Origin: Candidatus Heimdallarchaeota archaeon
GTDB taxonomy: Archaea; Asgardarchaeota; Heimdallarchaeia; Heimdallarchaeales; Heimdallarchaeaceae
Assembly: GCA_023132955.1 (NCBI GenBank)
Contig: JAGLXK010000541.1
Location: forward strand, 1 to 41,452
Length of the DNA stretch: 41,452 bases
Reading direction: 5' to 3'
Shown: positions 32,104 to 40,734 of the stretch, piece by piece
Layout: the number at the start of each line of letters is the position of its first letter
Numbering within the stretch: position 1 is the stretch's first letter
Made by a program: the position numbers and the translations under genes
Notes under the pieces: generated by a model
The model's input: the letters and a program-made list of their open reading frames with translations, nothing else
What the model was told of the DNA's origin: nothing
The model's database searches: none

Positions 32104-33465
32104 CTAATGCTTACTTTTTCCTGTGAAGTTGAAAGACTTTAGTTTAATCGCAGGACAATTCAGGGTAACTCCCGTTTCCACTTTGTTACCAATCAATGGA
32201 ATTTCTTTTAGACAAGATGTGAGCTTATCTGTAAACCTGAAGTTCTTAGCTGCTGAAACAACCTCTCCATTTTCAATATACAAGATACCATCTCTTGTTA
32301 GACCTGTAATTGCGCCTAATTTCCGATTAACAAAATTTGTATAATGCAACCTATTGATAAAGAAACCTTGTTTGGTTTCCTCAATCATCTCAGGAATAGA
32401 AGAATCTCCTGGATAAAGTGTTAAGTTAATTGGCATCACCATACCAAATATATAGTCACTGAAAGGAATTACTTGATGACCTGTACTGAGCCGTTTATCG
32501 TTTAAGTATCTTGATGCGATAAAATTATTATATACAATTGATTTAGGAATACCTTCTTCAGCCAGAAAAAGTGGCTTTTTTCTTACACCTTCTCCATCTA
32601 TTGGCGAGGCTAGAAGAGTTTCAGAATTTAAGGGATCATCATGAAGTGTTAATTTTGTATCAAACATTTGAGAACCTATTTGATCGGTTACAAAACTTTG
32701 GGATTCATGATATCCAAGACCATTAAAACCAAAGGATAAGAATCTCATTAAAGTACTTGTTGCAGCTGGTGAAAGAATGACCTCATATTCTCCAAGTGAG
32801 TAATCTTTCGCAGAGCATGTACTTACAGATAATTCTGTTGCTTTTCGGGATAGTTCTGCAGGTTTTAGTAAAAACGGATCTCTTTCAAATTGCTCTTCTT
32901 TTGCATATCCCTTGCCTTCCTTTTCAGTTAATGAATTAATGATTAAGCCATTATATGTGATCTGATGGGAGATATCTATACCATTGGAATTTAAAATCCT
33001 ATATCGAAGATCAGTAATTGAAATGGCTCCTGCTAATTTAGCACTTTTATCTACAGCTTCAGCTTCACCAATCGCTGTTTCGACGATATCAGCACGTTGA
33101 TATTCATCTAGTAAGCTTCCAGTAGCATTTATTGAAGGAATCACTTCTTCAGTATCTTCAGAAAAACCTTGAAAAAAAGGAATTTCAGGAATAAAAGAGA
33201 GCATCGTTTCTAGTTGAGAAACAGCAGAATTTATAGCTGTTTTAGTTAGAGATGTTAGAGATAACGTACATATCTTCTTTCTTTTTGATGCCTTGAAGAG
33301 GAAACGGCTTGTATGATCAGATACATTTTGATGGATTGTAGAATTTGCAAATCTAGTAAGTGCATGTAATCTATCAACGCAACTTATTTCATATGAATCA
33401 AATGAACTCGATTCAAAGGCTTTTACAGCATAATCAGTTAAAGAAATGAAATTTTCAGAGAACAT
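32104..33465 (-). CDS. pmbA: TldE/PmbA family protein, TldD partner
   Basis: TldE (PmbA) is the non-catalytic half of the TldD-TldE protease. The 453 residues match the family in SPAATSTLMRFLSFGFNG, DDPLNSETLLASPIDGEGV, PLFLAEEGIPKSIVYN and GAITGLTRDGILYIENGE near the end, and have no HExxxH motif, as expected. A longer frame begins with ATG at 33477, but GAGTGATATC there is a ribosome-binding site for the inner ATG at 33465, which I take as start. It is transcribed away from thymidylate kinase, with a 176-base divergent promoter region between them. The TldD gene is about 16 kb away on the same strand, an unlinked arrangement common in archaea. Confidence 0.9.
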   Translation of the reverse strand: MFSENFISLTDYAVKAFESSSFDSYEISCVDRLHALTRFANSTIHQNVSDHTSRFLFKASKRKKICTLSLTSLTKTAINSAVSQLETMLSFIPEIPFFQGFSEDTEEVIPSINATGSLLDEYQRADIVETAIGEAEAVDKSAKLAGAISITDLRYRILNSNGIDISHQITYNGLIINSLTEKEGKGYAKEEQFERDPFLLKPAELSRKATELSVSTCSAKDYSLGEYEVILSPAATSTLMRFLSFGFNGLGYHESQSFVTDQIGSQMFDTKLTLHDDPLNSETLLASPIDGEGVRKKPLFLAEEGIPKSIVYNNFIASRYLNDKRLSTGHQVIPFSDYIFGMVMPINLTLYPGDSSIPEMIEETKQGFFINRLHYTNFVNRKLGAITGLTRDGILYIENGEVVSAAKNFRFTDKLTSCLKEIPLIGNKVETGVTLNCPAIKLKSFNFTGKSKH

Positions 33466-33641
33466 GATATCACTCATATTTTGGAAGTAAGATTTCGTTC
33501 TGTGGTATTTTAAACGGCAATAGTATTAATAAAAACATTTCTCTGAATCCCGATAAGAGGTTAAATTTTCACACTTTTTTCGTTTTTGATGCACAATTCT
33601 CTCTGTATGTCACCAAAATTGTTTTATTCTATTTCTTCACA

Positions 33642-34280
33642 ATGGATGTTATGTTAGAATCTCCTTCTTCTGGTGTGTTCATTTGTGTGGAAGGAATCGA
33701 TGGTTCAGGAAAGACCACACATTCTCGATTATTGGTAGGATATCTTTGCTCTCTTGGTTTTGATGCAGTTTATACTACCGAACCTACGAGATACTCATTA
33801 CCCGGTCGAAGGCTAAGAGAAAGTTTCTTTGCACCTGAACGATTACCTGTTGAAGAAGAATTTAGACTATTTTTAGAAGACAGAGTTATTCATCTCAGGG
33901 ATGAAGTGATTCCCCTATTAAAAGACGGTAAGATAGTTATCACAGATAGATACTACTTTTCATCGGTAGCATATCAAGGGTCAAGAGGATTGGATTGGAA
34001 TTATATCTTGGAAGAAAATCTAAAAGTAGCAATTGTTCCAAATCTTGTTTTGCTTCTAGACTTATCTGTTGACGAAGCACTGGCTAGAATCTCTGCTGAT
34101 AGAGAAGAAGGAGTAAATACTTTTGAGAAAAAAGAAAACCTTCAAAAAGTCAGCGAAATATACTTGAAACTAGCTGAAAAATTTCCTAAACTGCTTTATA
34201 TTATTGATGTACATAACTCAATACAAGCTGTTCAAGAAGAACTTCAAACTTTCATCAGTAATTTCTTAGAGATAAGATGA
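33642..34280 (+). CDS. tmk: Thymidylate kinase
   Basis: Phosphorylates dTMP to dTDP with ATP. The 212 residues show the P-loop GIDGSGKT (residues 18-25), the DR motif in TDRYYFSSVAYQGSRG (102-116) with the dTMP-binding Arg, a TTEPTR segment, and a lid containing ISADREEG. The P-loop lacks the Arg that follows it in the human enzyme, and the lid carries basic residues, as in bacterial/archaeal type II enzymes. Length is normal. The start is ATG 33642, with a T-rich TATA-like element about 20 bases before. It converges on ecfT with only four bases between stop codons. No other thymidylate genes are in the window. Confidence 0.95.
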   Translation: MDVMLESPSSGVFICVEGIDGSGKTTHSRLLVGYLCSLGFDAVYTTEPTRYSLPGRRLRESFFAPERLPVEEEFRLFLEDRVIHLRDEVIPLLKDGKIVITDRYYFSSVAYQGSRGLDWNYILEENLKVAIVPNLVLLLDLSVDEALARISADREEGVNTFEKKENLQKVSEIYLKLAEKFPKLLYIIDVHNSIQAVQEELQTFISNFLEIR

Positions 34281-34284
34281 TTTT

Positions 34285-35019
34285 CTACTTCAGATATAAA
34301 ATTACTAGAACTAATGCTGCAATTGAAAAGAGTATTGCGATAACATCCAATAATCTGATACTTACATCAAGATAAAGATTCTTTCTTCTTTTAGGAACAA
34401 ACCCCTTAATTGTCATAGATTCAGCAAGATCAATGCCCCTATTTATTGAATCTGTTATTAATGGTTTCAGAGTTTTCCTAAAGTTATAGATTTGTTTCCG
34501 AAATTCCCATTTTTTGGCAGTTAAACCTTTTATTTTTCTAATATCGTTTATTTCTTGAGCTTCTCTAGCAGTAACTGGAACGAACTGGTAGATTGTAATG
34601 ATAAACCAGACTAACATTGCAGGAATATACATTTTTTCTAATGAAATCGCTAATCCATAAGGTTCAACTGAGTAGAAGAACCAAGAAATTATCAAAAAAG
34701 ATGTTGTAAATCTGCACACAATAATTGAATAAAGAAAATATGCATTTTCAACAGTAAGAGTAATGTTTGCAAGAAGAGTGGCTATAAGAGAAAACAATGA
34801 TAAGAAAAATAACGAAATAATGATAAATTTAACTCTGGCTCTAACAATTAATGCTAAGAAAAGGGAGAATGCTACCAAGCTTCCTAGTAAATATATGTTA
34901 CTGGAATAGAGAACACTTGTTAAGAAGACAAGAACGATTACCGATTTGGTCCTTGGGTCAAAACGAAGCCGTTTCTTCGAAAGATGTACTTCAATTTCAT
35001 TTTTAACAGTTATTCCCAC
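34285..35019 (-). CDS. ecfT: ECF transporter transmembrane component EcfT
   Basis: Scaffold membrane protein of an energy-coupling-factor importer for vitamins or metal ions. About 244 residues with five or more hydrophobic segments between residues 25 and 145, and one at the C-terminus. The long cytoplasmic coupling region carries two short helices ending DIRKIKGL and ESMTIKGFVP. In the family these are the Ala-Arg-Gly motifs that contact the ATPases; here both have Lys in place of Arg. The frame overlaps the ecfA stop by four bases if read from GTG at 35028, but AAGGAGTGA there is an ideal ribosome-binding site for the next GTG at 35019, which I choose. No substrate-binding S component lies in the window. 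Confidence 0.87.
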   Translation of the reverse strand: MGITVKNEIEVHLSKKRLRFDPRTKSVIVLVFLTSVLYSSNIYLLGSLVAFSLFLALIVRARVKFIIISLFFLSLFSLIATLLANITLTVENAYFLYSIIVCRFTTSFLIISWFFYSVEPYGLAISLEKMYIPAMLVWFIITIYQFVPVTAREAQEINDIRKIKGLTAKKWEFRKQIYNFRKTLKPLITDSINRGIDLAESMTIKGFVPKRRKNLYLDVSIRLLDVIAILFSIAALVLVILYLK

Positions 35020-35024
35020 GATTT

Positions 35025-36500
35025 TCACTCCTTTATGGATATTGTAAAATTCTTCTTGCTTAATTTAGTTTCAAATTGATTTTTTGGACCTATAAAACTG
35101 ATTTGACCATTTTCTAATCCAATAAATTCATCTGCTATTTCTCCTATCCATCCCCAATCATGAGATATTATGATTACAGTTGTTCCATTCTTTTTCATGT
35201 TTACAATCTGATTTTTTACCCATGATTTGTTTTTATCATCTAATCCATTTGTAATCTCATCTAAAATTATTACCTCTGGTTGATGTTGAATTGCTGAAAG
35301 AAAAGATAATCTTCTTTTCTCACCATGTGATAGTGAATGAGGATTAAACTGCATTAGTTCTCTCAAACCACTGTTTTTCACTATTATATCAATATCCTCA
35401 GAAATAATTTCCTTCAGTATATTATTTGATATTAATAGAATTTCATCAATTGATGTTTCCTCAAAAAACTGTTTATCTGGATCTTGAAATACAACCCCAA
35501 TCCTTTTGGTTTTTTCTGTCCAAGAAAGTGATTTTAGATCTATATTATCTATCTTGATTGAACCTTGTTTCGGTTTAAGTAGCCCAATTAGAAGCTTTAG
35601 AAGAGTAGTTTTTCCCGACCCATTATCTCCTACAAGAGCCACAATTTTTGCCTTATTAATATTTAATGAAATGTTTGATAATTGAAATTTGTCTGAAAAA
35701 TCAAAACTTAGATTCTCTATGCTTACTTTAACTTGCTTATCTGTTTTTTTTCCTTTATCTTCAGTTATACTAATTTTGTTAGGTTTCTTCCTTACAATTG
35801 CTGAAACTTTTGTGATCAAATTTTCATCGGTAATCTCCCCCCCTTCAATTCTTATTATTTTTGAAGCGAACTGTAAATATTCTTCATATTCGTGAGTTGC
35901 AATTATTATGGTTTTTCCTTTTTTATTTAATTGGATAAATGTGTCGAGTATCAATTTCTTGTTATTTTGATCCAAGTTTGCTAAGGGCTCATCAGCAACA
36001 ATTATTTCCGGATTATCAACTATGGCTGTCCCAATTGCTACTAATTGTTTTTCTCCTTCCGACAATTCATTTAATTTTCTTTCTATAATTTTTCCTATAT
36101 TCAAATCCCCTACTACTGAATGAACCTTTTCTACTATTTCTTCTCTAGTATAATTTTTGTATTCAAGTGGAAATGCAATCTCCGAAAATACGTAAGGGGT
36201 TGTGAAAGAGTTTTCGAGTCGCTGTGGAATATAACCTATAATTTTTGAAAGCTTAGTGTATTGGACCTTTGATATTTCAGTGCCTTTTAACAGCATTTCG
36301 CCTAATTTTTTCCCTTCATATAAGTTCTCAAGCAAACCTAGAATTGAATAACAAATTGTGCTTTTACCAGATCCACTTGCACCTGTTAAAACTATGAATT
36401 CACCTTTTGAGATTGAGAAGTTAAGATTAGATACAGCAGGTTTTTTTCTTGAAAAATAACGAAAACTGAAATTATTAAATGAAATAGTAGCATCTTTCAC
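35025..36500 (-). CDS. ECF transporter ATPase, two fused ABC domains (EcfA-EcfA')
   Basis: Supplies ATP hydrolysis for the ECF importer. The 491 residues hold two complete ABC modules. Module one has Walker A GASGSGKST (40-48), signature LSEGEKQL and Walker B IIVADEP. Module two has Walker A GDNGSGKTT (291-299), signature LSHGEKRR and Walker B VIILDEI with a catalytic Glu. His-switch histidines follow in IIATHEY and IIISHDW. Bacterial EcfA and EcfA' are usually separate proteins, so this is the fused archaeal form. The start is GTG at 36500 with GGAGG eight bases upstream. It is 18 bases after the DHH gene and couples to ecfT, so the whole prefoldin-to-EcfT run is probably one operon. Confidence 0.9.
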   Translation of the reverse strand: MKDATISFNNFSFRYFSRKKPAVSNLNFSISKGEFIVLTGASGSGKSTICYSILGLLENLYEGKKLGEMLLKGTEISKVQYTKLSKIIGYIPQRLENSFTTPYVFSEIAFPLEYKNYTREEIVEKVHSVVGDLNIGKIIERKLNELSEGEKQLVAIGTAIVDNPEIIVADEPLANLDQNNKKLILDTFIQLNKKGKTIIIATHEYEEYLQFASKIIRIEGGEITDENLITKVSAIVRKKPNKISITEDKGKKTDKQVKVSIENLSFDFSDKFQLSNISLNINKAKIVALVGDNGSGKTTLLKLLIGLLKPKQGSIKIDNIDLKSLSWTEKTKRIGVVFQDPDKQFFEETSIDEILLISNNILKEIISEDIDIIVKNSGLRELMQFNPHSLSHGEKRRLSFLSAIQHQPEVIILDEITNGLDDKNKSWVKNQIVNMKKNGTTVIIISHDWGWIGEIADEFIGLENGQISFIGPKNQFETKLSKKNFTISIKE

Positions 36501-36518
36501 AGTTTTTCCTCCAAAATA

Positions 36519-37529
36519 CTACTTCTTCTTAACCTCGCTTAGAACTAATTTAAGTAGAAATTCTAGCAGCTTTTCATTATCTTTTGGAATTTTATTACTT
36601 GGTTTAATATTAATGCCTGCAGCTGTTAAATGACCCCCACCCGAACCATTAAACTGATTTGCAATACTATTTGCTAGATCACCCAAATTAACATCATTTC
36701 TCTTTGCAAATTGGACAGTGCTTCTAAAACTAATACGTATTTCATCATCTTGATGTGGTGTTATAACGGCTGCAAAATCAGTTCCAAGCCCAATTAACGC
36801 TCGTGCTACAGAAGCTTCATAACTGCTAATATATGATATTGTGTAAATATCTTCTCCTTCTTTATGGTGTAATAATCTCTTGGTCCCTTTTATTCTTGCC
36901 ATTTTTTCAGATACATTCATAGGTGATTGCAATGTGTTAATTGCTTTTTCATAATCTCCACCACTCTGAATAAGAAATTCTACTATTGAAAATATGGACG
37001 AAGATATATATCTAAATCTTCTTGAATCAAAAATTATTCCGATTAGAAATAAGGTAGCAATTTCTGGTGGAGGTATAACTTTTAGTTCCATATAAATTTG
37101 TGATAAAATTTCTGCTGTTGATGATAATTTTTTGACAATTGCATAATCAACCTTGTCAGTATATTCATGATATGAATGATGGTCAATCACAAAGGATAAG
37201 GTTTTCCCCCCAGTAATGCTTTTTAATGGGAACTCCCCGATTTGGTCTAAATTATTCGTGTCGCAAAGAAAAATGGCATCTAAATTGATATCATCCAAAT
37301 TATCAAGGAATTTTTCTTTTTTAATATTTAGCATTCCCTTTGATAGATTACTCATTGTGTGTGAAAATAAGTATATTGATAAAGAAGGGACATATTTTTC
37401 AAGAAGATATTTTAAACCTATAGCACTTGAAACCGAGTCAGGATCAGCATTTCGATGAGTAAAAATACCTATGTTTTTAACTTCTTCCTTATTAAGTAGA
37501 TCTACGATTTTTATGAATTCTTGAGACAT
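36519..37529 (-). CDS. DHH/DHHA1-family phosphoesterase (NrnA/RecJ-like)
   Basis: Metal-dependent phosphoesterase. The 336 residues show the DHH domain motifs in order: GIFTHRNADPDSVSSA (metal Asp pair), FLCDTNN, then FVIDHHSYHE, the motif that names the family. After a linker, the DHHA1 domain ends with the nucleotide-binding GSGGGHLTAAG. The layout fits NrnA-like oligoribonuclease/pAp phosphatases or archaeal RecJ-like nucleases; which one cannot be decided here. It overlaps the end of the preceding DUF3194-like gene by 19 bases, and its ribosome-binding site GGAGGAG lies within that gene, showing tight coupling. The prefoldin-beta/DUF3194/DHH order is a known archaeal gene neighbourhood. 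Confidence 0.9.
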   Translation of the reverse strand: MSQEFIKIVDLLNKEEVKNIGIFTHRNADPDSVSSAIGLKYLLEKYVPSLSIYLFSHTMSNLSKGMLNIKKEKFLDNLDDINLDAIFLCDTNNLDQIGEFPLKSITGGKTLSFVIDHHSYHEYTDKVDYAIVKKLSSTAEILSQIYMELKVIPPPEIATLFLIGIIFDSRRFRYISSSIFSIVEFLIQSGGDYEKAINTLQSPMNVSEKMARIKGTKRLLHHKEGEDIYTISYISSYEASVARALIGLGTDFAAVITPHQDDEIRISFRSTVQFAKRNDVNLGDLANSIANQFNGSGGGHLTAAGINIKPSNKIPKDNEKLLEFLLKLVLSEVKKK

Positions 37530-37816
37530 TTAAGCTCCTCCTTGAGAGCTTTTTGCCCATTTTCGAAAAGCTCTTCTTGCAAATTCTCCAATTGTGAGGA
37601 AGTTAATCCACCAGCAATGTCGAAATCTAATGTTAGAGTCAGTATGTTGTCTGGGTTTTGAGATAGATTTACTATTATACTGTAATCTGTAAGGAGCTGT
37701 CCAAAATCATGATCTTGAATATGCGTGATTATTTTCTCTTCCACATTAGAAGCTATTTCTTCCAATTCCTTGTTGGACAAGGTTTCTATTCCTATATCTT
37801 CTATTTCAGATGACAT
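37511..37816 (-). CDS. Small conserved archaeal protein, DUF3194-like
   Basis: The 101 residues are acidic at the N-terminus, with a helix LSNKELEEIASNVEEKIITHI, two strands (SIIVNLSQ, ILTLTLDFDIAGG) and a terminal helix. Sequence recognition is moderate, but size, fold pattern and position between prefoldin beta and the DHH phosphoesterase match the archaeal DUF3194 family. Function is unknown; linkage suggests a role around prefoldin or the DHH enzyme. It overlaps the DHH start by 19 bases and follows prefoldin beta by 44 bases. Confidence 0.6.
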   Translation of the reverse strand: MSSEIEDIGIETLSNKELEEIASNVEEKIITHIQDHDFGQLLTDYSIIVNLSQNPDNILTLTLDFDIAGGLTSSQLENLQEELFENGQKALKEELKCLKNS

Positions 37817-37860
37817 TTTTATTTACTCTCTAGAAAATTAAAGAAGAGCTAAGTTGGAAA

Positions 37861-38202
37861 TTATTTCTTTCCCATGAGCTTCTCTTGCAATTCTTTCACA
37901 GACGACATTAATTTTTTCTCTCTTTTTGTTAAAGAGGAAAGTCTAACCTCGATTTTTTCTTGTTCTTCTGTAAGGTGATTTTTAACATCTTCAACATTTG
38001 ATTGGAACAACAATCTTCCTGCAGAACGATAAATTACTGCGGAAGAATCCATATCTTTCGTTTCTTTTAATGCGATATCTACATCGCGTTTTTCCAACTC
38101 TTGTTGTTGTAAATTCATTCGAATAGCTTCCAATTGCTGAACAAGTTGATTAAAACGCTGAATATTTTCTTGTTGCTCTGGTGTAATTTGTGGGGCTGCC
38201 AT
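37861..38202 (-). CDS. pfdB: Prefoldin subunit beta
   Basis: Beta subunit of the hexameric jellyfish-shaped prefoldin chaperone that holds unfolded chains for the group II chaperonin. The 113 residues form two long coiled coils (about 8-45 and 70-110) around a beta-hairpin region KDMDSSAVIYRSAGRLLFQSN (positions about 49-69), which carries the family's VYRSxGxLLF-like signature. Length is typical. A TATA-like element TTTTAGTATATAA lies 14 to 30 bases before the ATG, so it probably has its own near-leaderless promoter, separate from actin, whose T-rich terminator lies in the 175-base gap. It heads the operon with the DUF3194-like, DHH, EcfA and EcfT genes. Confidence 0.93.
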   Translation of the reverse strand: MAAPQITPEQQENIQRFNQLVQQLEAIRMNLQQQELEKRDVDIALKETKDMDSSAVIYRSAGRLLFQSNVEDVKNHLTEEQEKIEVRLSSLTKREKKLMSSVKELQEKLMGKK

Positions 38203-38342
38203 TTGTTTTACTCTCAGTTATATACTAAAACTATGCAACAGTGCAAATAAAATAAATCTTTTGATAAAAGGGAAACATTACTCAAACAAATTTTAAGAGA
38301 ATTCGCTTTTTATATCATCGTTTACAAAGAATTACAAACCAG

Positions 38343-38373
38343 TAAAATAAATAAAAGAAAAAAGAAAGAAAAA
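38343..38373 (-). terminator. T-rich terminator after actin gene
   Basis: Within about 30 bases after the actin stop the minus strand carries T-runs of seven, six, four, three and four, a strong archaeal termination signal. It separates actin from prefoldin beta transcription. Confidence 0.6.
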
Positions 38374-38377
38374 AATC

Positions 38378-39514
38378 TTAGATACAGCGATAAACTGCGG
38401 TAGGACCAATTTCTCTATATTCTTTGCGGGTAACCCACAATTTAGCGAATGTTTTTAGAGAACTTAAAATACTACCACCAATCCAGACTGAATATCTTCT
38501 TTCAGGAGGTGCAATGATTTTAACTTCCATTGTCTCTGGGACAAGTTCAGTCAATTCCTTGTGCAAACGTTCCTTAAGACCTGGGAACATTGTTGAACCA
38601 CCGGATAGAACAATATTAGCATAGAGATCTCTTCGGAGATCGACATCACAATTCTGGATGGATCTATAGATTAATTCATCTAATGGGTTTTCTTCTGACC
38701 CTATAGCACCTGGATTAAAGGTCAACTCGGGAGCCATGAAACGCTCGGCACCAATGGTTAATGTTTCACCATCTGGTAGTGTGTAAGTCTTTTCCATTCC
38801 AGATACTTTTTCTGCTAGTTTTAGTTCTTTTTCTGGATCTAAAGCTACGTAACAAAGGCGCTCTTTAATATCACGGACAATTTCTCTTTCAGCACTGCTG
38901 GACAGAGAATAACCTCTTTGACGTAGAAGTCTTCTGAGGTAATCTGTAACATCTCGACCACCTATATCGGATCTATGAATGGCATGGCTAATAGCGAAAC
39001 CTTCGTAGACTGGGACAATGTGAGTAACTCCATCTCCAGAGTCTACAACTATACCAGTTGTACGACCAGAAGCATAAAGTGATAGAATAGCTTGCATTGA
39101 GATATACATAGCAGGAACATTGAATGTATCAAACATTAATTCTGCCATTTTCTCCTTGTTTTGATTTTTGTTTAATGGAGGTTCAGTTAATAGAACAGGA
39201 TGTTCGTTAGGATTGACTCTTAAATCATTGTAAAATGTATAATGCCAAATTCTCTCCATTGCATCCCAGTCTTGAACTTGTCCATGTTCGACAGGATAAA
39301 CAAGTTTCAAAACACCACGGAGGTTAATTGCTTCCTCACCTATGTAATACTCGCGGACATAGTGTTCAACATCAGTCATAATGATCTGATATTTTGGATA
39401 ACCAATAATTGTTGGAAAAACACTTCTTGGTTGATCTTCGCCTGCAAAACCGTTCTTTGTAAAACCAGTACCGTTATCTATAACCAGCGGTTTATTTTGA
39501 ATCATCTCTTCCAT
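38378..39514 (-). CDS. Actin (Asgard actin)
   Basis: Filament-forming ATPase of the cytoskeleton. The 378-residue product aligns with eukaryotic actin (375) along its whole length. It has phosphate loop 1 [14 protein letters not shown] (residues 13-26), a D-loop region at about 40-56, and [13 protein letters not shown]. Also present are [20 protein letters not shown], catalytic Gln in [11 protein letters not shown], phosphate loop 2 [30 protein letters not shown] and [16 protein letters not shown], with an end in YRCI like the eukaryotic RKCF. The D-loop differs most ([12 protein letters not shown]). The frame extends to GTG at 39523, but GTGATATCT there is the ribosome-binding site for the ATG at 39514. 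It sits between V-ATPase subunit C and prefoldin beta. The leader has a TATA box and an 8-base dyad. Confidence 0.97.
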   Translation of the reverse strand: MEEMIQNKPLVIDNGTGFTKNGFAGEDQPRSVFPTIIGYPKYQIIMTDVEHYVREYYIGEEAINLRGVLKLVYPVEHGQVQDWDAMERIWHYTFYNDLRVNPNEHPVLLTEPPLNKNQNKEKMAELMFDTFNVPAMYISMQAILSLYASGRTTGIVVDSGDGVTHIVPVYEGFAISHAIHRSDIGGRDVTDYLRRLLRQRGYSLSSSAEREIVRDIKERLCYVALDPEKELKLAEKVSGMEKTYTLPDGETLTIGAERFMAPELTFNPGAIGSEENPLDELIYRSIQNCDVDLRRDLYANIVLSGGSTMFPGLKERLHKELTELVPETMEVKIIAPPERRYSVWIGGSILSSLKTFAKLWVTRKEYREIGPTAVYRCI

Positions 39515-39539
39515 AGATATCACTTTTACTTGTTTTTAT

Positions 39540-39573
39540 TGAATCCAAATTTCGTCTTGGTCTTATGGATTCA
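39540..39573. promoter_or_regulatory. Dyad TGAATCCA-N18-TGGATTCA in actin upstream region
   Basis: Perfect 8-base arms separated by 18 bases lie between the actin TATA box and ATG. The predicted start of transcription (about 39563) falls inside the dyad. It could be an operator overlapping the start or, if transcription starts a little earlier, a hairpin in the actin mRNA leader. Confidence 0.5.
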
Positions 39574-39583
39574 TAACCTTGAA

Positions 39584-39596
39584 GTATATATTAAAT
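39584..39596 (-). promoter_or_regulatory. TATA box of actin gene
   Basis: On the minus strand it reads ATTTAATATATAC, preceded by the A-rich CAAAAC that can act as BRE. It implies a leader of about 50 bases. The 226 bases between actin and the V-ATPase C gene hold this, the dyad and otherwise nothing I recognise. Confidence 0.55.
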
Positions 39597-39740
39597 GTTT
39601 TGATAGTATTAGCCTAAATGACATGAACACTATCGTAGCTTTTATAAACAAAATTCAAAGTTCTACGTCGTTACAACTGCTAACTACATCTAGAAAAAAT
39701 GATTGTTCTTCTGAAAGCCTTTGTTATATCAGTTTTTGGA

Positions 39741-40733
39741 CTACAGACTGCCATAGTACAGCAGATTTTCCCTAATCTCCTTTTCGCTAAAACCTGCACT
39801 AATTCCGACAATAATTCTGATTATATCCATTGTCTCAGCGAGCTTCAATTCAAAGAAACCAATTAATGCATCCATTTGCAGAACTGTTCCATAACGGAAT
39901 GTCTTTTTCCAGTAATTTAATAAGTATCTCTCAACTGCAAATTCCAAATCATGTAATGGAACTTCTTTAACACCAATATATTTAGAAAAGACTGTTCGAT
40001 AAGGAGCATAGTTATATGTTTCTAGAACTTCTTGAATACTTGTTGCCTTCAATCCCTTTACAGTGAATTTATTGCGTTGGATGAATCTATATGCAGGTAC
40101 GTTTAGAGCTATACAGCGGCATAAAGCTAAGATGTTTTTCATATTAACATATGTTTCATAATGCTTTGATACTTTAGGTAGCATACTATAGATATGTTGA
40201 TCTATTGCAGATTCTAGGGGAGTAAATCTTCCAGTTGCTTTAAATTCTTCATTTGCTAATTTGAGGTCTTCTCGCAGAGTCTGATTATCTTGGTTAACAA
40301 TTATTTCTTCAATTGACTTATTAAGTAATTTCGAATAATAATCGATTGAATAATCAGCAACTGGAACCAAACGGGATAAAATCTCTTCCTGCTTCATTTC
40401 TCTATTTATGCCTTGAAATATTATACGAAGATTTTCAACGTGATATCTCTCACTGTAATTTCTAATTTTCTTCTTAACTGAGGATCCTGACTGTTTGTAG
40501 AATTTAGTCAATAATTCAGAATAAGAATTTTTAAGATTTCTAGCTACATCAGAAATCTGTGTTTCAAAATTAAGGTCTCCAATAATGCTGTTATAGGCTG
40601 TTTGAGTAAAGGCAGCTCTTAATTCTTTAAGATTCTTAGAAGATAAAAGCAAGCTTATTTGTGATTTGGTTAAGAAGTTACTAACAGCCCCATGCGCTCT
40701 ACCTAGTAAATAACTGATATCTCCAAGTGACAT
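39741..40733 (-). CDS. atpC: A/V-type ATP synthase subunit C (subunit d/AC39 family)
   Basis: Central-stalk subunit that sits on the membrane ring and links it to the rotor shaft. The 330 residues are wholly helical, as the family is. The start is MSLGDISYLLGRAHGAVSNFL, a later segment is ENLRIIFQGINREM, and the C-terminal part KKTFRYGTVLQMDALIGFFELKLAETMDIIRIIVG fits the typical end (given here as position about 280-315) with ENLLYYG. The frame extends to 40772, but the ATG at 40733 lies just after the subunit I stop (one base between) with GGTAGT upstream, so it is chosen. Length agrees with the family (about 330-360). Co-transcribed with subunit I. Confidence 0.9.
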   Translation of the reverse strand: MSLGDISYLLGRAHGAVSNFLTKSQISLLLSSKNLKELRAAFTQTAYNSIIGDLNFETQISDVARNLKNSYSELLTKFYKQSGSSVKKKIRNYSERYHVENLRIIFQGINREMKQEEILSRLVPVADYSIDYYSKLLNKSIEEIIVNQDNQTLREDLKLANEEFKATGRFTPLESAIDQHIYSMLPKVSKHYETYVNMKNILALCRCIALNVPAYRFIQRNKFTVKGLKATSIQEVLETYNYAPYRTVFSKYIGVKEVPLHDLEFAVERYLLNYWKKTFRYGTVLQMDALIGFFELKLAETMDIIRIIVGISAGFSEKEIRENLLYYGSL

Positions 40734-40734
40734 T

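Noticed and set aside
39242-39775. A 177-codon plus-strand frame running from inside actin across its promoter
   Set aside because: It is antisense to actin and to its leader; the composition is that of a reverse-strand shadow, and nothing is recognisable.
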